Shown piece after piece: positions 1-8,560 of a stretch of DNA of 51,270 nt (the first letter of the stretch is position 1; the number at the start of each line of letters is the position of its first letter). Both the position numbers and the translations under genes were made by a program. Under the pieces are notes generated by a model. That model did not search any database, had not been told where the DNA came from, and saw only the letters and a program-made list of their open reading frames with translations. The stretch is from contig NZ_JAEEMU010000054.1 in the NCBI RefSeq assembly GCF_016283395.1, positions 1 to 51,270 of the forward strand, written 5' to 3'. This DNA is from Ruminococcus sp. (GTDB taxonomy: Bacteria; Bacillota_A; Clostridia; Oscillospirales; Ruminococcaceae).

Positions 1-223
1 GACCGAAACCTATGAGAATGAAAACAACTGTACCGATACAGAAGTCCATTAAGTTTTTCATGATGATATTGCCTGCGTTCTTTGCACGGGTGAAGCCTGT
101 CTCCACCATTGCGAATCCCGCCTGCATAAAGAATACGAGAGCAGCACCAATAAGGAACCATACACCGAAGACAAGACCGTTTGTCTCATCCATGGCTTGT
201 TGTAAAATTGTCTGAGAGTCCAT
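1..223 (-). CDS. amt: Ammonium transporter Amt, N-terminal part (cut by window edge)
   Basis: This is the N-terminal 74 codons of an Amt/MEP/Rh-family ammonium channel read on the minus strand. The translation begins MDSQTILQQAMDETNG and continues through a first membrane helix (VWFLIGAALVFFMQAGFAMVE) into ETGFTRAKNAGNIIMKN and a second hydrophobic segment. The FMQAGFAMVETG...KN signature is characteristic of Amt proteins. The start is the ATG at 223, behind a strong AGGAGG site (231-236 on the plus strand). The family moves ammonium across the cytoplasmic membrane. The gene diverges from the GOGAT/GS operon, so import and assimilation of ammonium lie back to back. Its own promoter and a terminator-containing leader (262-402) suggest regulation by antitermination. 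The rest of the gene is outside the window. Confidence 0.93.
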   Translation of the reverse strand, partial: MDSQTILQQAMDETNGLVFGVWFLIGAALVFFMQAGFAMVETGFTRAKNAGNIIMKNLMDFCIGTVVFILIGFG

Positions 224-261
224 AAAACTACCTCCTAAATTGTTACAGCATAAATATCAAA

Positions 262-294
262 GGGGTGAAGAAGTCCTCAGACTTCATACACCCC
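262..294 (-). promoter_or_regulatory. Second hairpin in amt leader
   Basis: On the minus strand GGGGTG/CACCCC encloses GAAGTC-TGAG-GACTTC, followed by a short T stretch (TTTGAT). It could be a weak second terminator or a stabilising hairpin ahead of the ribosome binding site. Confidence 0.5.
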
Positions 295-321
295 TTCGTG
301 TATGGAATTAGTACTAATAAC

Positions 322-354
322 AAAAAAGAGCTACGGATTCCATATCCGCAGCTC
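322..354 (-). terminator. Attenuator terminator in amt leader
   Basis: On the minus strand, GAGCTGCGGAT pairs with ATCCGTAGCTC (11 bp, one G-U) around the loop ATGGA, followed by six T. It lies between the amt promoter and the amt start, so it can only act as an attenuator of amt. Confidence 0.85.
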
Positions 355-362
355 CCTTGCTG
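349..362 (-). promoter_or_regulatory. ANTAR-type hexaloop hairpin in amt leader
   Basis: On the minus strand, stem CAGC/GCTG closes the six-base loop AAGGGA (loop 353-358). The loop has A at position 1 and G at position 4, the two bases known to be conserved in RNA hairpins bound by ANTAR proteins. The hairpin lies within about 5 nt of the predicted 5' end. It shares GCTG/GAGC bases with the 5' arm of the terminator at 322-354, so the two structures exclude each other. Canonical ANTAR targets have two such hairpins; I see only one here. Confidence 0.6.
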
Positions 363-373
363 TTTACATTGCA

Positions 374-402
374 ATTATAGTCCCTTGCAAGAGATTTGTC
401 AA
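374..402 (-). promoter_or_regulatory. amt promoter
   Basis: On the minus strand TTGACA (397-402) and TATAAT (374-379) are separated by exactly 17 bp, a perfect vegetative promoter. The transcript should start near 366-368, so the leader is about 145 nt and opens with the hexaloop hairpin. Confidence 0.85.
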
Positions 403-502
403 TAGCTTTTTTGAAATTTGGCGTATCGCATATTTTTTAAGTGCTGTTAGCGCATAATAACTGTTGAAATTTAACGAAACGGCAAAAATCCTGATTTTCC
501 TA

Positions 503-531
503 TTGACATTTCCGCTTTAACGTGATAAGAT
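503..531 (+). promoter_or_regulatory. gltB operon promoter
   Basis: TTGACA (503-508) and TAAGAT (526-531) are spaced 17 bp apart. The predicted start site is near 538, giving a leader of about 100 nt that begins at the hexaloop hairpin (539-554). Confidence 0.8.
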
Positions 532-538
532 AGTTAAG

Positions 539-554
539 AAAACAAGGACGTTTT
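539..554 (+). promoter_or_regulatory. ANTAR-type hexaloop hairpin in gltB leader
   Basis: AAAAC (539-543) pairs with GTTTT (550-554) around the loop AAGGAC (544-549), with A at loop position 1 and G at position 4. It overlaps the 5' arm of the terminator at 545-587, so forming it would block termination. Position and loop sequence match the hairpin in the amt leader (AAGGGA). Confidence 0.62.
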
Positions 555-587
555 AGCAGGCTATCTGTCTGTTGAAACGTTCTTTTT
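545..587 (+). terminator. Attenuator terminator in gltB leader
   Basis: A 15-bp stem (545-559 with 569-583, three G-U pairs) and a 9-nt loop are followed by TTTTT. It lies between the operon promoter and gltB, with no gene upstream on this strand, so it acts as an attenuator. Confidence 0.87.
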
Positions 588-591
588 ATTA

Positions 592-617
592 TAATCCGAT
601 CAATGGTGCTCGGATTA
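592..617 (+). promoter_or_regulatory. Second hexaloop hairpin, gltB leader
   Basis: TAATCCGA (592-599) pairs with TCGGATTA (610-617). After a T-C mismatch, one C-G pair closes the loop AATGGT (602-607), which again has A1 and G4. It lies after the terminator, unlike the second hairpin of textbook ANTAR targets, so its role is uncertain. Confidence 0.4.
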
Positions 618-637
618 TTGAAAGGTTAGTGAATGAT

Positions 638-3600
638 ATGGATAATTTTAGAGAGGAAGCTCCTTACCAGCAGCAAGGACTTTACAGTCCTCGTTTTGAG
701 CATGATAACTGTGGTATCGGAGCAGTAGTGAATATCAATGGCGAACAGTCAAGATATGTTGTTGAAAATGCTCTCACCATCGTTGAGAAGCTTGAACACC
801 GTGCAGGAAAGGACGCCGAGGGGAAAACAGGCGACGGTGTTGGAATACTTGTACAGATGCCTTACAGCTTCTTTATTAATGAAGTAAAAAAGCTTGGCAA
901 GGATATCGGAGAAGAAGGGGACTTCGGTGTTGGAATGTTCTTCTTCCCTCAGAACGAGCTCAGACGCGACCGTGCAAAGAAGCTCTTTGAAAAGATAATA
1001 GATAATAACGGCATGGAATTCGTATGCTGGCGTGAAGTACCAACTTCAGCTTCAATACTTGGTCACAAGGCACTTGACAGTATGCCATGTATCATGCAGG
1101 CTTTTGTGAAGCGTCCTGATGAATGTCCGAAGGGACTTGACTTCGACCGCAAGCTCTTCGTTGCAAGACGCGAATTCGAGCAGTCCAACGATGACACATA
1201 TGTATGCTCACTTTCAAGCCGTACAATCGTATATAAGGGTATGTTCCTTGTTGATGAGCTCAGAAGATTTTACACTGATCTTCAGAGTGATGAATTTACA
1301 TCTGCTATAGCAATGGTACATTCACGTTTTTCAACTAATACCAATCCAAGCTGGCAGAAGGCTCACCCAAACCGTTTCATTGTTCACAACGGCGAGATAA
1401 ATACTATCACAGGCAATGCTGATAAGATGCTTGCCCGTGAGGAGACTATGACCTGTGAGACACTGAAAAATGATATGCACAGGATACTTCCTGCTATAAA
1501 TGTTAAAGGTTCGGACTCTGCAAGACTTGACAACGCTCTTGAATTCATGATAATGTCAGGTATGCCGCTTCCTCTGGCAGTTATGATAACTATTCCCGAG
1601 CCTTGGAAGAACGACAAGACAATATCCAAGGCAAAGTACGATTTTTACCAGTATTACGCAACTATGATGGAGCCTTGGGACGGTCCTGCGTCTATACTTT
1701 TCTCTGACGGCGACGTTATGGGAGCAGTCCTCGACAGAAACGGTCTCCGTCCGTCAAGATATTGCATAACCAATGACGGTTTCCTTATTCTTTCATCTGA
1801 GACAGGCTGTATAGATATCGCACCTGAGAAGATAGTTAAGAAAGACCGTCTCCGTCCCGGTAAGATGCTCCTTGCAGATACAAAGCAGGGTCGTATCATC
1901 GAGGATGATGAGGTGAAGTCAATGTATGCTTCACGCCAGCCTTACGGCGAATGGCTGGACGCAAATCTCGTTCGTCTCCACGATCTTCATATCCCGAACA
2001 AGGGAGTAAAGACATATTCAAAGGACGAGCTTGCAAGACTTCACAAGGCATTCGGCTATTCATATGAGGATATCCGTACATCTATCCTGCCAATGGCTGA
2101 AAAAGGTGCAGAGCCTATCGCTTCTATGGGAAGTGATATCCCGATTCCGCCACTGGACAAGCAGGCACCGCCTCTTTTCAACTATTTCCGCCAGCTTTTC
2201 GCACAGGTAACAAATCCTCCATTTGACGCTATCCGTGAGGAAGTTGTTACAGACACAAGCGTTTACATCGGCAAGGACGGAAATATCCTTGAGGAGCGTC
2301 CAGAGAACTGCCATGTTCTGAAGATCGAAAATCCTATCCTTACAGAGACTGATATGCTCAAAATAAAGTCTCTTAATCAGAATGGACTTAAATGCGCAGT
2401 TATCCCCATAACATACTACATCGGAACTTCACTTGACAAGGCTATTGAGCGTCTCTTCATTGACGCTGACAAGGCTTATCGTGACGGAGCATCTATACTT
2501 ATTCTCTCCGACCGCGGTGTTGACGAGTATCACTGTCCGATACCTTCGCTCCTTGCAGTTTCTGCACTCCAGCAGCATCTCGTTTCCACAAAGAAGCGTA
2601 CAGCAGTTGCTATGATACTTGAAAGTGCAGAGCCGAGAGAAGTACACCACTTCGCAGCACTTTTAGGCTACGGTGCCTGTGCTGTCAATCCATACCTTGC
2701 ACATGAAACTATCCGTTCACTCATTGAGGACGGCTCGCTTGACAAGGACTTCTACGCTGCTGAGGACGATTACAACAGTGCTATTCTTCACGGTATCGTA
2801 AAAATAGCTTCAAAAATGGGTATATCCACTATCCAGTCCTATCAGGGCAGCAAGCTCTTTGAGGCTGTGGGTATTTCTCAGGAGCTTATCGACAGATATT
2901 TTGCAGGTACTGTCAGCCGTATCGGCGGTATCAGACTTGCTGATATAAGCCGTCGTACAGAAGCTCTCCATACAGCTGCTTACGATCCTCTCGGACTCTA
3001 CGTCAGCAGCGATGTAAAGAGCGCAGGCAGTCATAAGCTCCGCAGCGGAAAGAGCGAGCATCTCTACACTCCCGAGACGATTCATCTTCTTCAGCAGGCA
3101 GCATGGACAGGCAGCTACGATACATTTAAAAAGTATTCCGAAGCTCTTAATCGTGAGGACAACGAGCTTACGCTCCGCAGTCTCCTTGACTTCAATTTCG
3201 ACAGTTCCGCTGAGATATCTATTGACGAGGTAGAGTCGGTCGAGAGCATCTGCAAGCGTTTCAAGACAGGTGCTATGTCATACGGTTCTATTTCTCAGGA
3301 AGCACATGAGTGCATGGCAAAGGCTATGAACAGTATCGGCGGAAAGTCTAACAGCGGTGAGGGCGGAGAAAGCCCCGAGCGTCTTAAATCCGATAAATGT
3401 TCAGCTATCAAGCAGGTTGCTTCGGGACGTTTCGGCGTTACATCTGAATACCTCGTTTCCGCACAGGAAATACAGATAAAAATGGCACAGGGCGCAAAGC
3501 CGGGCGAGGGCGGACATCTTCCGTCAGGAAAGGTATATCCGTGGATCGCTAAGACACGTCACTCAACAGCAGGCGTTGGACTTATCTCACCTCCGCCTCA

Positions 3601-5173
3601 TCACGATATATATTCTATCGAGGATCTTGCACAGCTCATATACGATCTTAAAAATGCCAACGATCAGGCTCGCATCTCAGTAAAGCTCGTATCCGAAGCA
3701 GGTGTAGGAACTGTTGCAGCAGGCGTTGCAAAGGCAGGCGCACAGGTTATACTTATCTCAGGATATGACGGCGGTACAGGTGCAGCTCCGAAGAGCTCCA
3801 TATACAATGCAGGACTTCCTTGGGAGCTTGGACTTGCCGAAGCTCATCAGACACTTATGCTCAACGGACTTCGTTCAAGAGTCCGCATAGAGACAGACGG
3901 CAAGCTTATGACAGGCCGTGACGTACTTGTTGCAGCACTTCTCGGTGCAGAGGAATTCGGCTTTGCAACAGCTCCGCTGGTAACAATGGGCTGCGTTATG
4001 ATGAGAGTCTGCAACCTTGATACCTGTCCTATGGGTATAGCTACACAGAATCCCGAGCTTAGAAAGCGTTTCCGCGGTAAGCCTGAATACATTGTGAACT
4101 TCATGCACTTCATAGCACAGGAGCTCCGTGAATATATGGCAAAGCTCGGTATACGCACAGTTGACGAGCTTGTGGGACGCACAGACCTTCTCCGTATCAA
4201 GGACAGTGCAGCCGAAAAGAATATCGACTTCGCAAATATACTTGCAAACAGCACAGTTGACGGCAAAAAGCATTTTGATGCTGAAGATGTTTACGATTTT
4301 GAACTTGACAACACCATAGACCGCTGTGTTATAATAAAGAAGCTGGGAAGTGCGCTGAAAAACGGAACTTCCAAGTCTATTTCCATTGATGTTGTGAATA
4401 CAGACCGTTCTGTGGGAACTCTCACAGGTGCGGAGATAACACGTATCCATGGTGAAAACGTACTTGCTGATGATACATTCACAGTTAAATGTACAGGCAG
4501 CGGCGGACAGTCCTTCGGTGCGTTCATACCAAAGGGACTCACTCTCGAGCTCAGCGGTGACAGCAATGACTATTTCGGCAAGGGTCTTTCAGGCGGCAAG
4601 CTTGTACTTAATCCGCCAAAGGCTTCTACATTCAAGGCTGATGAGAATATTATCGTGGGTAACGTTGCACTCTACGGAGCTACCTCAGGCAAGGCATTTA
4701 TCAACGGTGTTGCAGGTGAGCGTTTCTGCGTAAGAAATTCGGGAGCTACCGCCGTATGTGAGGGCGTAGGCGATCACGGCTGCGAATATATGACAGGCGG
4801 ACGCGCAGTTATCCTCGGACGTACAGGCAAGAACTTCGCCGCAGGTATGTCAGGCGGTATAGCATATGTTCTCGATGAGGAGCATGACCTTTACACACGT
4901 CTCAACAAGGCACTTGTTTCACTTGAAACTGTTACTGAGGAAGAGGACATCGCCGAGCTTAAAGCTATCATCACCGAGCACGAAGAGGCTACAGGCTCTG
5001 AAAAGGCTAAACTGATACTCGCAGACTTTGAGCGTTATCTGCCATGCTTCAAGAAGATAATACCTCACGATTATGCGAAGATACAAAAGACAGTAACAAA
5101 ACTTGAAAAAACAGGCATGAGCAGCGAGCAGGCTATGATAGAAGCATTCGAGCTCATCAGAAAGGAGGCGTGA
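638..5173 (+). CDS. gltB: Glutamate synthase (GOGAT), large subunit
   Basis: This 1511-aa protein is the large subunit of glutamate synthase, which makes two glutamates from glutamine and 2-oxoglutarate. Domains in order: an N-terminal class II glutamine amidotransferase with catalytic Cys at about residue 25 (HDNCGIGAVV, after a short propeptide); a central domain; the FMN-binding synthase domain (GAMSYGSIS, GGKSNSGEGGE, PGEGGHLPSGKV); the 3Fe-4S cysteines (CNLDTCPMGIATQNP); and a C-terminal glycine-rich GXGXG beta-helix (GGRAVILGRTGKNFAAGMSGG). Length fits the bacterial family. I take the ATG at 638 as the start, because the in-frame TTG at 572 lies inside the terminator stem. The gene is followed after 3 bp by gltD and is probably controlled by the leader attenuator. 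Confidence 0.97.
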   Translation: MDNFREEAPYQQQGLYSPRFEHDNCGIGAVVNINGEQSRYVVENALTIVEKLEHRAGKDAEGKTGDGVGILVQMPYSFFINEVKKLGKDIGEEGDFGVGMFFFPQNELRRDRAKKLFEKIIDNNGMEFVCWREVPTSASILGHKALDSMPCIMQAFVKRPDECPKGLDFDRKLFVARREFEQSNDDTYVCSLSSRTIVYKGMFLVDELRRFYTDLQSDEFTSAIAMVHSRFSTNTNPSWQKAHPNRFIVHNGEINTITGNADKMLAREETMTCETLKNDMHRILPAINVKGSDSARLDNALEFMIMSGMPLPLAVMITIPEPWKNDKTISKAKYDFYQYYATMMEPWDGPASILFSDGDVMGAVLDRNGLRPSRYCITNDGFLILSSETGCIDIAPEKIVKKDRLRPGKMLLADTKQGRIIEDDEVKSMYASRQPYGEWLDANLVRLHDLHIPNKGVKTYSKDELARLHKAFGYSYEDIRTSILPMAEKGAEPIASMGSDIPIPPLDKQAPPLFNYFRQLFAQVTNPPFDAIREEVVTDTSVYIGKDGNILEERPENCHVLKIENPILTETDMLKIKSLNQNGLKCAVIPITYYIGTSLDKAIERLFIDADKAYRDGASILILSDRGVDEYHCPIPSLLAVSALQQHLVSTKKRTAVAMILESAEPREVHHFAALLGYGACAVNPYLAHETIRSLIEDGSLDKDFYAAEDDYNSAILHGIVKIASKMGISTIQSYQGSKLFEAVGISQELIDRYFAGTVSRIGGIRLADISRRTEALHTAAYDPLGLYVSSDVKSAGSHKLRSGKSEHLYTPETIHLLQQAAWTGSYDTFKKYSEALNREDNELTLRSLLDFNFDSSAEISIDEVESVESICKRFKTGAMSYGSISQEAHECMAKAMNSIGGKSNSGEGGESPERLKSDKCSAIKQVASGRFGVTSEYLVSAQEIQIKMAQGAKPGEGGHLPSGKVYPWIAKTRHSTAGVGLISPPPHHDIYSIEDLAQLIYDLKNANDQARISVKLVSEAGVGTVAAGVAKAGAQVILISGYDGGTGAAPKSSIYNAGLPWELGLAEAHQTLMLNGLRSRVRIETDGKLMTGRDVLVAALLGAEEFGFATAPLVTMGCVMMRVCNLDTCPMGIATQNPELRKRFRGKPEYIVNFMHFIAQELREYMAKLGIRTVDELVGRTDLLRIKDSAAEKNIDFANILANSTVDGKKHFDAEDVYDFELDNTIDRCVIIKKLGSALKNGTSKSISIDVVNTDRSVGTLTGAEITRIHGENVLADDTFTVKCTGSGGQSFGAFIPKGLTLELSGDSNDYFGKGLSGGKLVLNPPKASTFKADENIIVGNVALYGATSGKAFINGVAGERFCVRNSGATAVCEGVGDHGCEYMTGGRAVILGRTGKNFAAGMSGGIAYVLDEEHDLYTRLNKALVSLETVTEEEDIAELKAIITEHEEATGSEKAKLILADFERYLPCFKKIIPHDYAKIQKTVTKLEKTGMSSEQAMIEAFELIRKEA

Positions 5174-5176
5174 GCC

Positions 5177-6661
5177 ATGGGAAAAGCAACAGGATTTCTT
5201 GAATATGCAAGAACAGAAACAGCTGCAAAAGAACCTCTTGAGCGTATAAAGGACTTTAACGAGTTCCACGTACCGCTCTCGGAAGAAAAGCGTAAGGAAC
5301 AGGCTTCACGCTGTATGGACTGCGGAGTACCATTCTGCCAGAACGGAAAAATGCTCTGTGGTATGATGTCAGGTTGTCCGCTGAACAACCTCATTCCCGA
5401 GTGGAACGACCTGCTTTATCACGGTCAGAAGGAACAGGCTTTGAGCCGTCTGCTTATGACCAATAATTTCCCCGAGTTTACATCGAGAGTATGTCCCGCA
5501 CTTTGCGAAAAGGCTTGTATCTGCGGAGTTTACGATTCGCCGGTAACTACTAAGGAGAACGAGAATTCCATAATCGAATTCGGCTTCGCAAACGGTCTTA
5601 TGCAGCCTCAGATACCCGCAGTAAGAAGCGGAAAGCGTATAGCTGTTATAGGCTCAGGTCCTTCGGGACTTGCCGCAGCTGATACTCTCAACAAGCGCGG
5701 TCACAATGTTACAGTTTTCGAGCGTTCCGACCGTGTTGGCGGGCTGCTTATGTACGGTATCCCGAATATGAAGCTTGAAAAGCATATCATCGAACGCCGC
5801 ACAGAGCTTATGAAAGCTGAGGGCGTAGAGTTCAGAACTAATTCCAATGTAGGCGAAAATGTTTCCGCTGATGAGATAATGAGCAGCTATGACGCTGTTG
5901 TACTTGCCTGCGGCTCGTCAAATCCTCGTGATATCAAAGCCGAGGGACGTGACGCAGAGGGAATATACTTTGCAGTGGATTTCCTCAAAGCTACAACAAA
6001 GAGCCTGCTTGACTCCGAACTTAAAGACGGCAAATACATTTCAGCAAAGGACAAAAATGTTGTTATCATTGGCGGCGGTGATACAGGTAATGACTGTGTT
6101 GGAACTTCTGTCCGTCACGGCTGCAAGTCTGTGGTACAGCTTGAAATGATGCCTAAGCTCCCTGATGAGAGAGCCGAGAACAATCCTTTCCCAGAGTGGC
6201 CGAGAGTTTGTAAGACTGATTACGGTCAGGAGGAAGCTATTGCGGTATTCGGACACGATCCGCGTATTTACTGCACAACTGTAAAGGAATTCATCAAGGA
6301 CGAAAGCGGTAAGCTGTCGGCTATAAAAACAGTTAAGCTCCAATTCGGAACAGATCCCGAAACAGGTAGACGTACCATGAATGAAATAGAGGGCAGCGAG
6401 GAGATCATTCCATGCGAATTATGTCTTATTGCAGCAGGTTTCCTCGGCTGTCAGAAGTATATTGCAGATGCATTCGGCGTATCACTTGACCAGCGCACAA
6501 ACGTAAAAACAGCACTTGGCAAACATTCTACAGATGTTGATAAGGTATTTACCGCAGGCGATATGCATATCGGACAGTCTCTTGTAGTCCGTGCTATCCG
6601 TGAAGGACGTGATGCTGCGGCAGAGGTGGACGAATACCTTATAGGTTACACCAATCTATGA
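5177..6661 (+). CDS. gltD: Glutamate synthase, small subunit
   Basis: This 494-aa protein is the electron-donating subunit of GOGAT. It carries NAD(P)H-derived electrons through FAD and 4Fe-4S clusters to GltB. The N-terminus has the cluster-binding cysteines (CMDCGVPFC, then CPLNN and CPALCEKACICG). A first Rossmann motif for FAD (VIGSGPSGLAAAD, about residue 155) and a second nucleotide-binding motif (VVIIGGGDTGNDC, about residue 295) follow, with the C-terminal AGDMHIGQSLVV FAD motif. The ATG at 5177 sits 9 bp behind GGAGG and only 3 bp after gltB, so the pair is probably translationally coupled. Confidence 0.97.
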   Translation: MGKATGFLEYARTETAAKEPLERIKDFNEFHVPLSEEKRKEQASRCMDCGVPFCQNGKMLCGMMSGCPLNNLIPEWNDLLYHGQKEQALSRLLMTNNFPEFTSRVCPALCEKACICGVYDSPVTTKENENSIIEFGFANGLMQPQIPAVRSGKRIAVIGSGPSGLAAADTLNKRGHNVTVFERSDRVGGLLMYGIPNMKLEKHIIERRTELMKAEGVEFRTNSNVGENVSADEIMSSYDAVVLACGSSNPRDIKAEGRDAEGIYFAVDFLKATTKSLLDSELKDGKYISAKDKNVVIIGGGDTGNDCVGTSVRHGCKSVVQLEMMPKLPDERAENNPFPEWPRVCKTDYGQEEAIAVFGHDPRIYCTTVKEFIKDESGKLSAIKTVKLQFGTDPETGRRTMNEIEGSEEIIPCELCLIAAGFLGCQKYIADAFGVSLDQRTNVKTALGKHSTDVDKVFTAGDMHIGQSLVVRAIREGRDAAAEVDEYLIGYTNL

Positions 6662-6674
6662 TACGGAGGCTAAA

Positions 6675-7952
6675 ATGATATATTCAGAAAATGAGATATT
6701 GCAGTATATAGAAGAAAATGATGTTAAGTTCGTCAAACTGACATTCTCTGATCTGAAAGGCAGACTGAAAAATATCTCTGTCCTTTCATCAGAGCTTGCA
6801 GTTACCTTTGAGCGCGGAGTGCGCATCACAGCAAAAAAGATAGCAGGCTTTGAGGCCGCAAACGGAAAAGACCTTTTCCTTTTCCCTGATGCTCAGACTA
6901 TGACCGTTCTTCCGTGGAGACCTCAGCAGGGCAGAGTAATAAGAATGTTCTGCTATATCCGTTATGCAGACGGTACTCCCTTTGAGGGCGACGGAAGATA
7001 CTTCCTTAAAAAGGCTATGAAAGCGGCAGTTTCAGCAGGCTATTGCTTCCGTTTCGGAACATCATGCGAGTTTACACTTTTCCGTAAGGACGATAATGGT
7101 ATCCCGACTAAAACTCCGCATGATTATGCAGGATACTGTGATGTTGCTCCTGATGATAAGGGAGAGAATATCCGCCGCGATGTTTGTCTCACACTTGAGC
7201 AAATGGGGATACACCCTGTATCCTCACGCCACGAGAGCGGCTGCGGTCAGCATGAGATAGACTTCAATACTTCATCTGCACTCAAAGCGGCAGATACTTT
7301 TCTCAGCTTCAAATCTGCGGTAAAATCAGTTGCTGAATCTCATAGCGTACACGCAAGCTTCATGCCCAAGCCTTTGCATGATGACTGCGGAAACGGAATG
7401 CATATAAGCTTTACAGTTTTTCCCGACAATGATTTTATGGAGGAGAGAACTTCCGAGTGCGGTGATATCATAAAGAATGCCGCAGCAGGTATAATGAAGC
7501 ATATCCGTGAATTTACTCTCTTTACAAATTCAAACGTGAATTCCTATGAGAGACTGGGCGAGTTTACAGCTCCCCGTGATATTATATGGTCGGACGAAGA
7601 GGGCTCACAGCTTATACGTATGAATCCTGACAGCGATAACCCATGCATAGAGTTACGTGCTGCGGACTGTGTATGTGATCCGTATTTCGTTCTCGGTCTT
7701 ATGATATATTCTGCACTTGACGGCATAGTTGAAAAGCTTCCGCTTTCAGAAAAGAACAAGGGTACAGAGCGTCTCCCTTCCACACTTGAGGAAGCCATCA
7801 ACTGCACAGAGAGTTCTGAATTCGTGAAAAAATACGTGCCTTCAAATATACTTGACGTGCTGCTGAAATTCAGCCATGAAGAATGGGCTGAATATTCTTC
7901 CGCATATAATAAGGAAGCATTCGAGGAAAAACATTATTTTTACAGTCTCTGA
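6675..7952 (+). CDS. glnA: Glutamine synthetase family protein (short type I-like)
   Basis: This 425-aa protein belongs to the glutamine synthetase family, which makes glutamine from glutamate, ammonia and ATP. Visible family landmarks are the beta-grasp N-terminus (KLTFSDLKGRLKNIS), GCGQHEIDF for metal and glutamate binding, the ATP motif KPLHDDCGNGMHISF, NSYERLGEFTAP and the C-terminal ELRAADCVCDPYF. It is shorter than usual type I enzymes (about 440-470 aa). It also deviates in the loop normally reading PGYEAP (here GEFTAP), so it is a divergent branch; activity is likely but not certain. It lies 13 bp after gltD with a clear ggagg site and directly before the ANTAR regulator. Confidence 0.88.
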   Translation: MIYSENEILQYIEENDVKFVKLTFSDLKGRLKNISVLSSELAVTFERGVRITAKKIAGFEAANGKDLFLFPDAQTMTVLPWRPQQGRVIRMFCYIRYADGTPFEGDGRYFLKKAMKAAVSAGYCFRFGTSCEFTLFRKDDNGIPTKTPHDYAGYCDVAPDDKGENIRRDVCLTLEQMGIHPVSSRHESGCGQHEIDFNTSSALKAADTFLSFKSAVKSVAESHSVHASFMPKPLHDDCGNGMHISFTVFPDNDFMEERTSECGDIIKNAAAGIMKHIREFTLFTNSNVNSYERLGEFTAPRDIIWSDEEGSQLIRMNPDSDNPCIELRAADCVCDPYFVLGLMIYSALDGIVEKLPLSEKNKGTERLPSTLEEAINCTESSEFVKKYVPSNILDVLLKFSHEEWAEYSSAYNKEAFEEKHYFYSL

Positions 7953-7964
7953 CGGAGGTAAGCT

Positions 7965-8546
7965 TTGGAAAAAATTCTTGTAGTTTCAAGTAATAAAACA
8001 GCCTCTGAAGCTCTTGTGAATTTCCTCCGCGATTCGTTCAGATGTACTCCGAAACTTGTTGAATCGGCTTATCAGGCAAAAACAGTTTTCGATGCTGATC
8101 CGTCTGTGGAACTGGCAGTTATAAATTCTCCGCTTATGGACGAGTCGGGCTTTGAGCTTGCGGAATACATCATTGAAAATACGACTGCAAACTGTATCTT
8201 TATGATAAAGGAAGAGCAGACGGAAAAGATAGCGGGACGTGCTGAAAAGACAGGTATTATCATTGTCGGAAAGCCGTTCAGCAGAACCCTGCTCTATCAG
8301 CTGGTGAAAACGCTGGATATCGCTGTTAACCGTTCTTTAAAGCTGTATGAGGAAAATCGCAGGCTTGAAGAAAAGATAAACGAGATACAGGCAGTGGACA
8401 AGGCAAAGTTCATGCTCATGCAGTACAAGGGCATGACGGAGGAGGAAGCACATGCTTATCTTGAACAGTATGCCATGAATAAGCGTAAGAAGAAAAGTAT
8501 TGCAGCACTGGCAGTGATCGATAAGCTGAGTGAGCAATACTTATGA
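7965..8546 (+). CDS. ANTAR antiterminator with degenerate receiver domain
   Basis: This 193-aa protein has a receiver-like fold (residues 1-120) and a C-terminal ANTAR RNA-binding domain (about 130-187: AKFMLMQYKGMTEEEAHAYL followed by the AMNKRKKKSIAALAV helix). ANTAR proteins bind hexaloop RNA hairpins and prevent formation of terminators; NasR and AmiR do this for nitrogen genes. In the receiver, the usual phospho-aspartate position is Asn54 (LAVINSP) and the N-terminal acidic pair is replaced by Ser-Ser (VVSSNK), while the conserved lysine in the GKPF motif remains. It should therefore not be switched by ordinary phosphorylation. The start is TTG at 7965, with ggagg 7 bp upstream. Its likely targets are the gltB and amt leaders. 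Confidence 0.88.
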   Translation: MEKILVVSSNKTASEALVNFLRDSFRCTPKLVESAYQAKTVFDADPSVELAVINSPLMDESGFELAEYIIENTTANCIFMIKEEQTEKIAGRAEKTGIIIVGKPFSRTLLYQLVKTLDIAVNRSLKLYEENRRLEEKINEIQAVDKAKFMLMQYKGMTEEEAHAYLEQYAMNKRKKKSIAALAVIDKLSEQYL

Positions 8547-8560
8547 GAGAGGCGTAAGAA

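Noticed and set aside
572..637. TTG start for gltB 22 codons upstream
   Set aside because: It lies within the 3' arm of the leader terminator and has no ribosome binding site; homology begins after the ATG at 638.
3847..4450. Long minus-strand frames inside gltB (139 and 191 aa)
   Set aside because: They are shadows of a strongly conserved coding sequence, and no family is recognisable in them.
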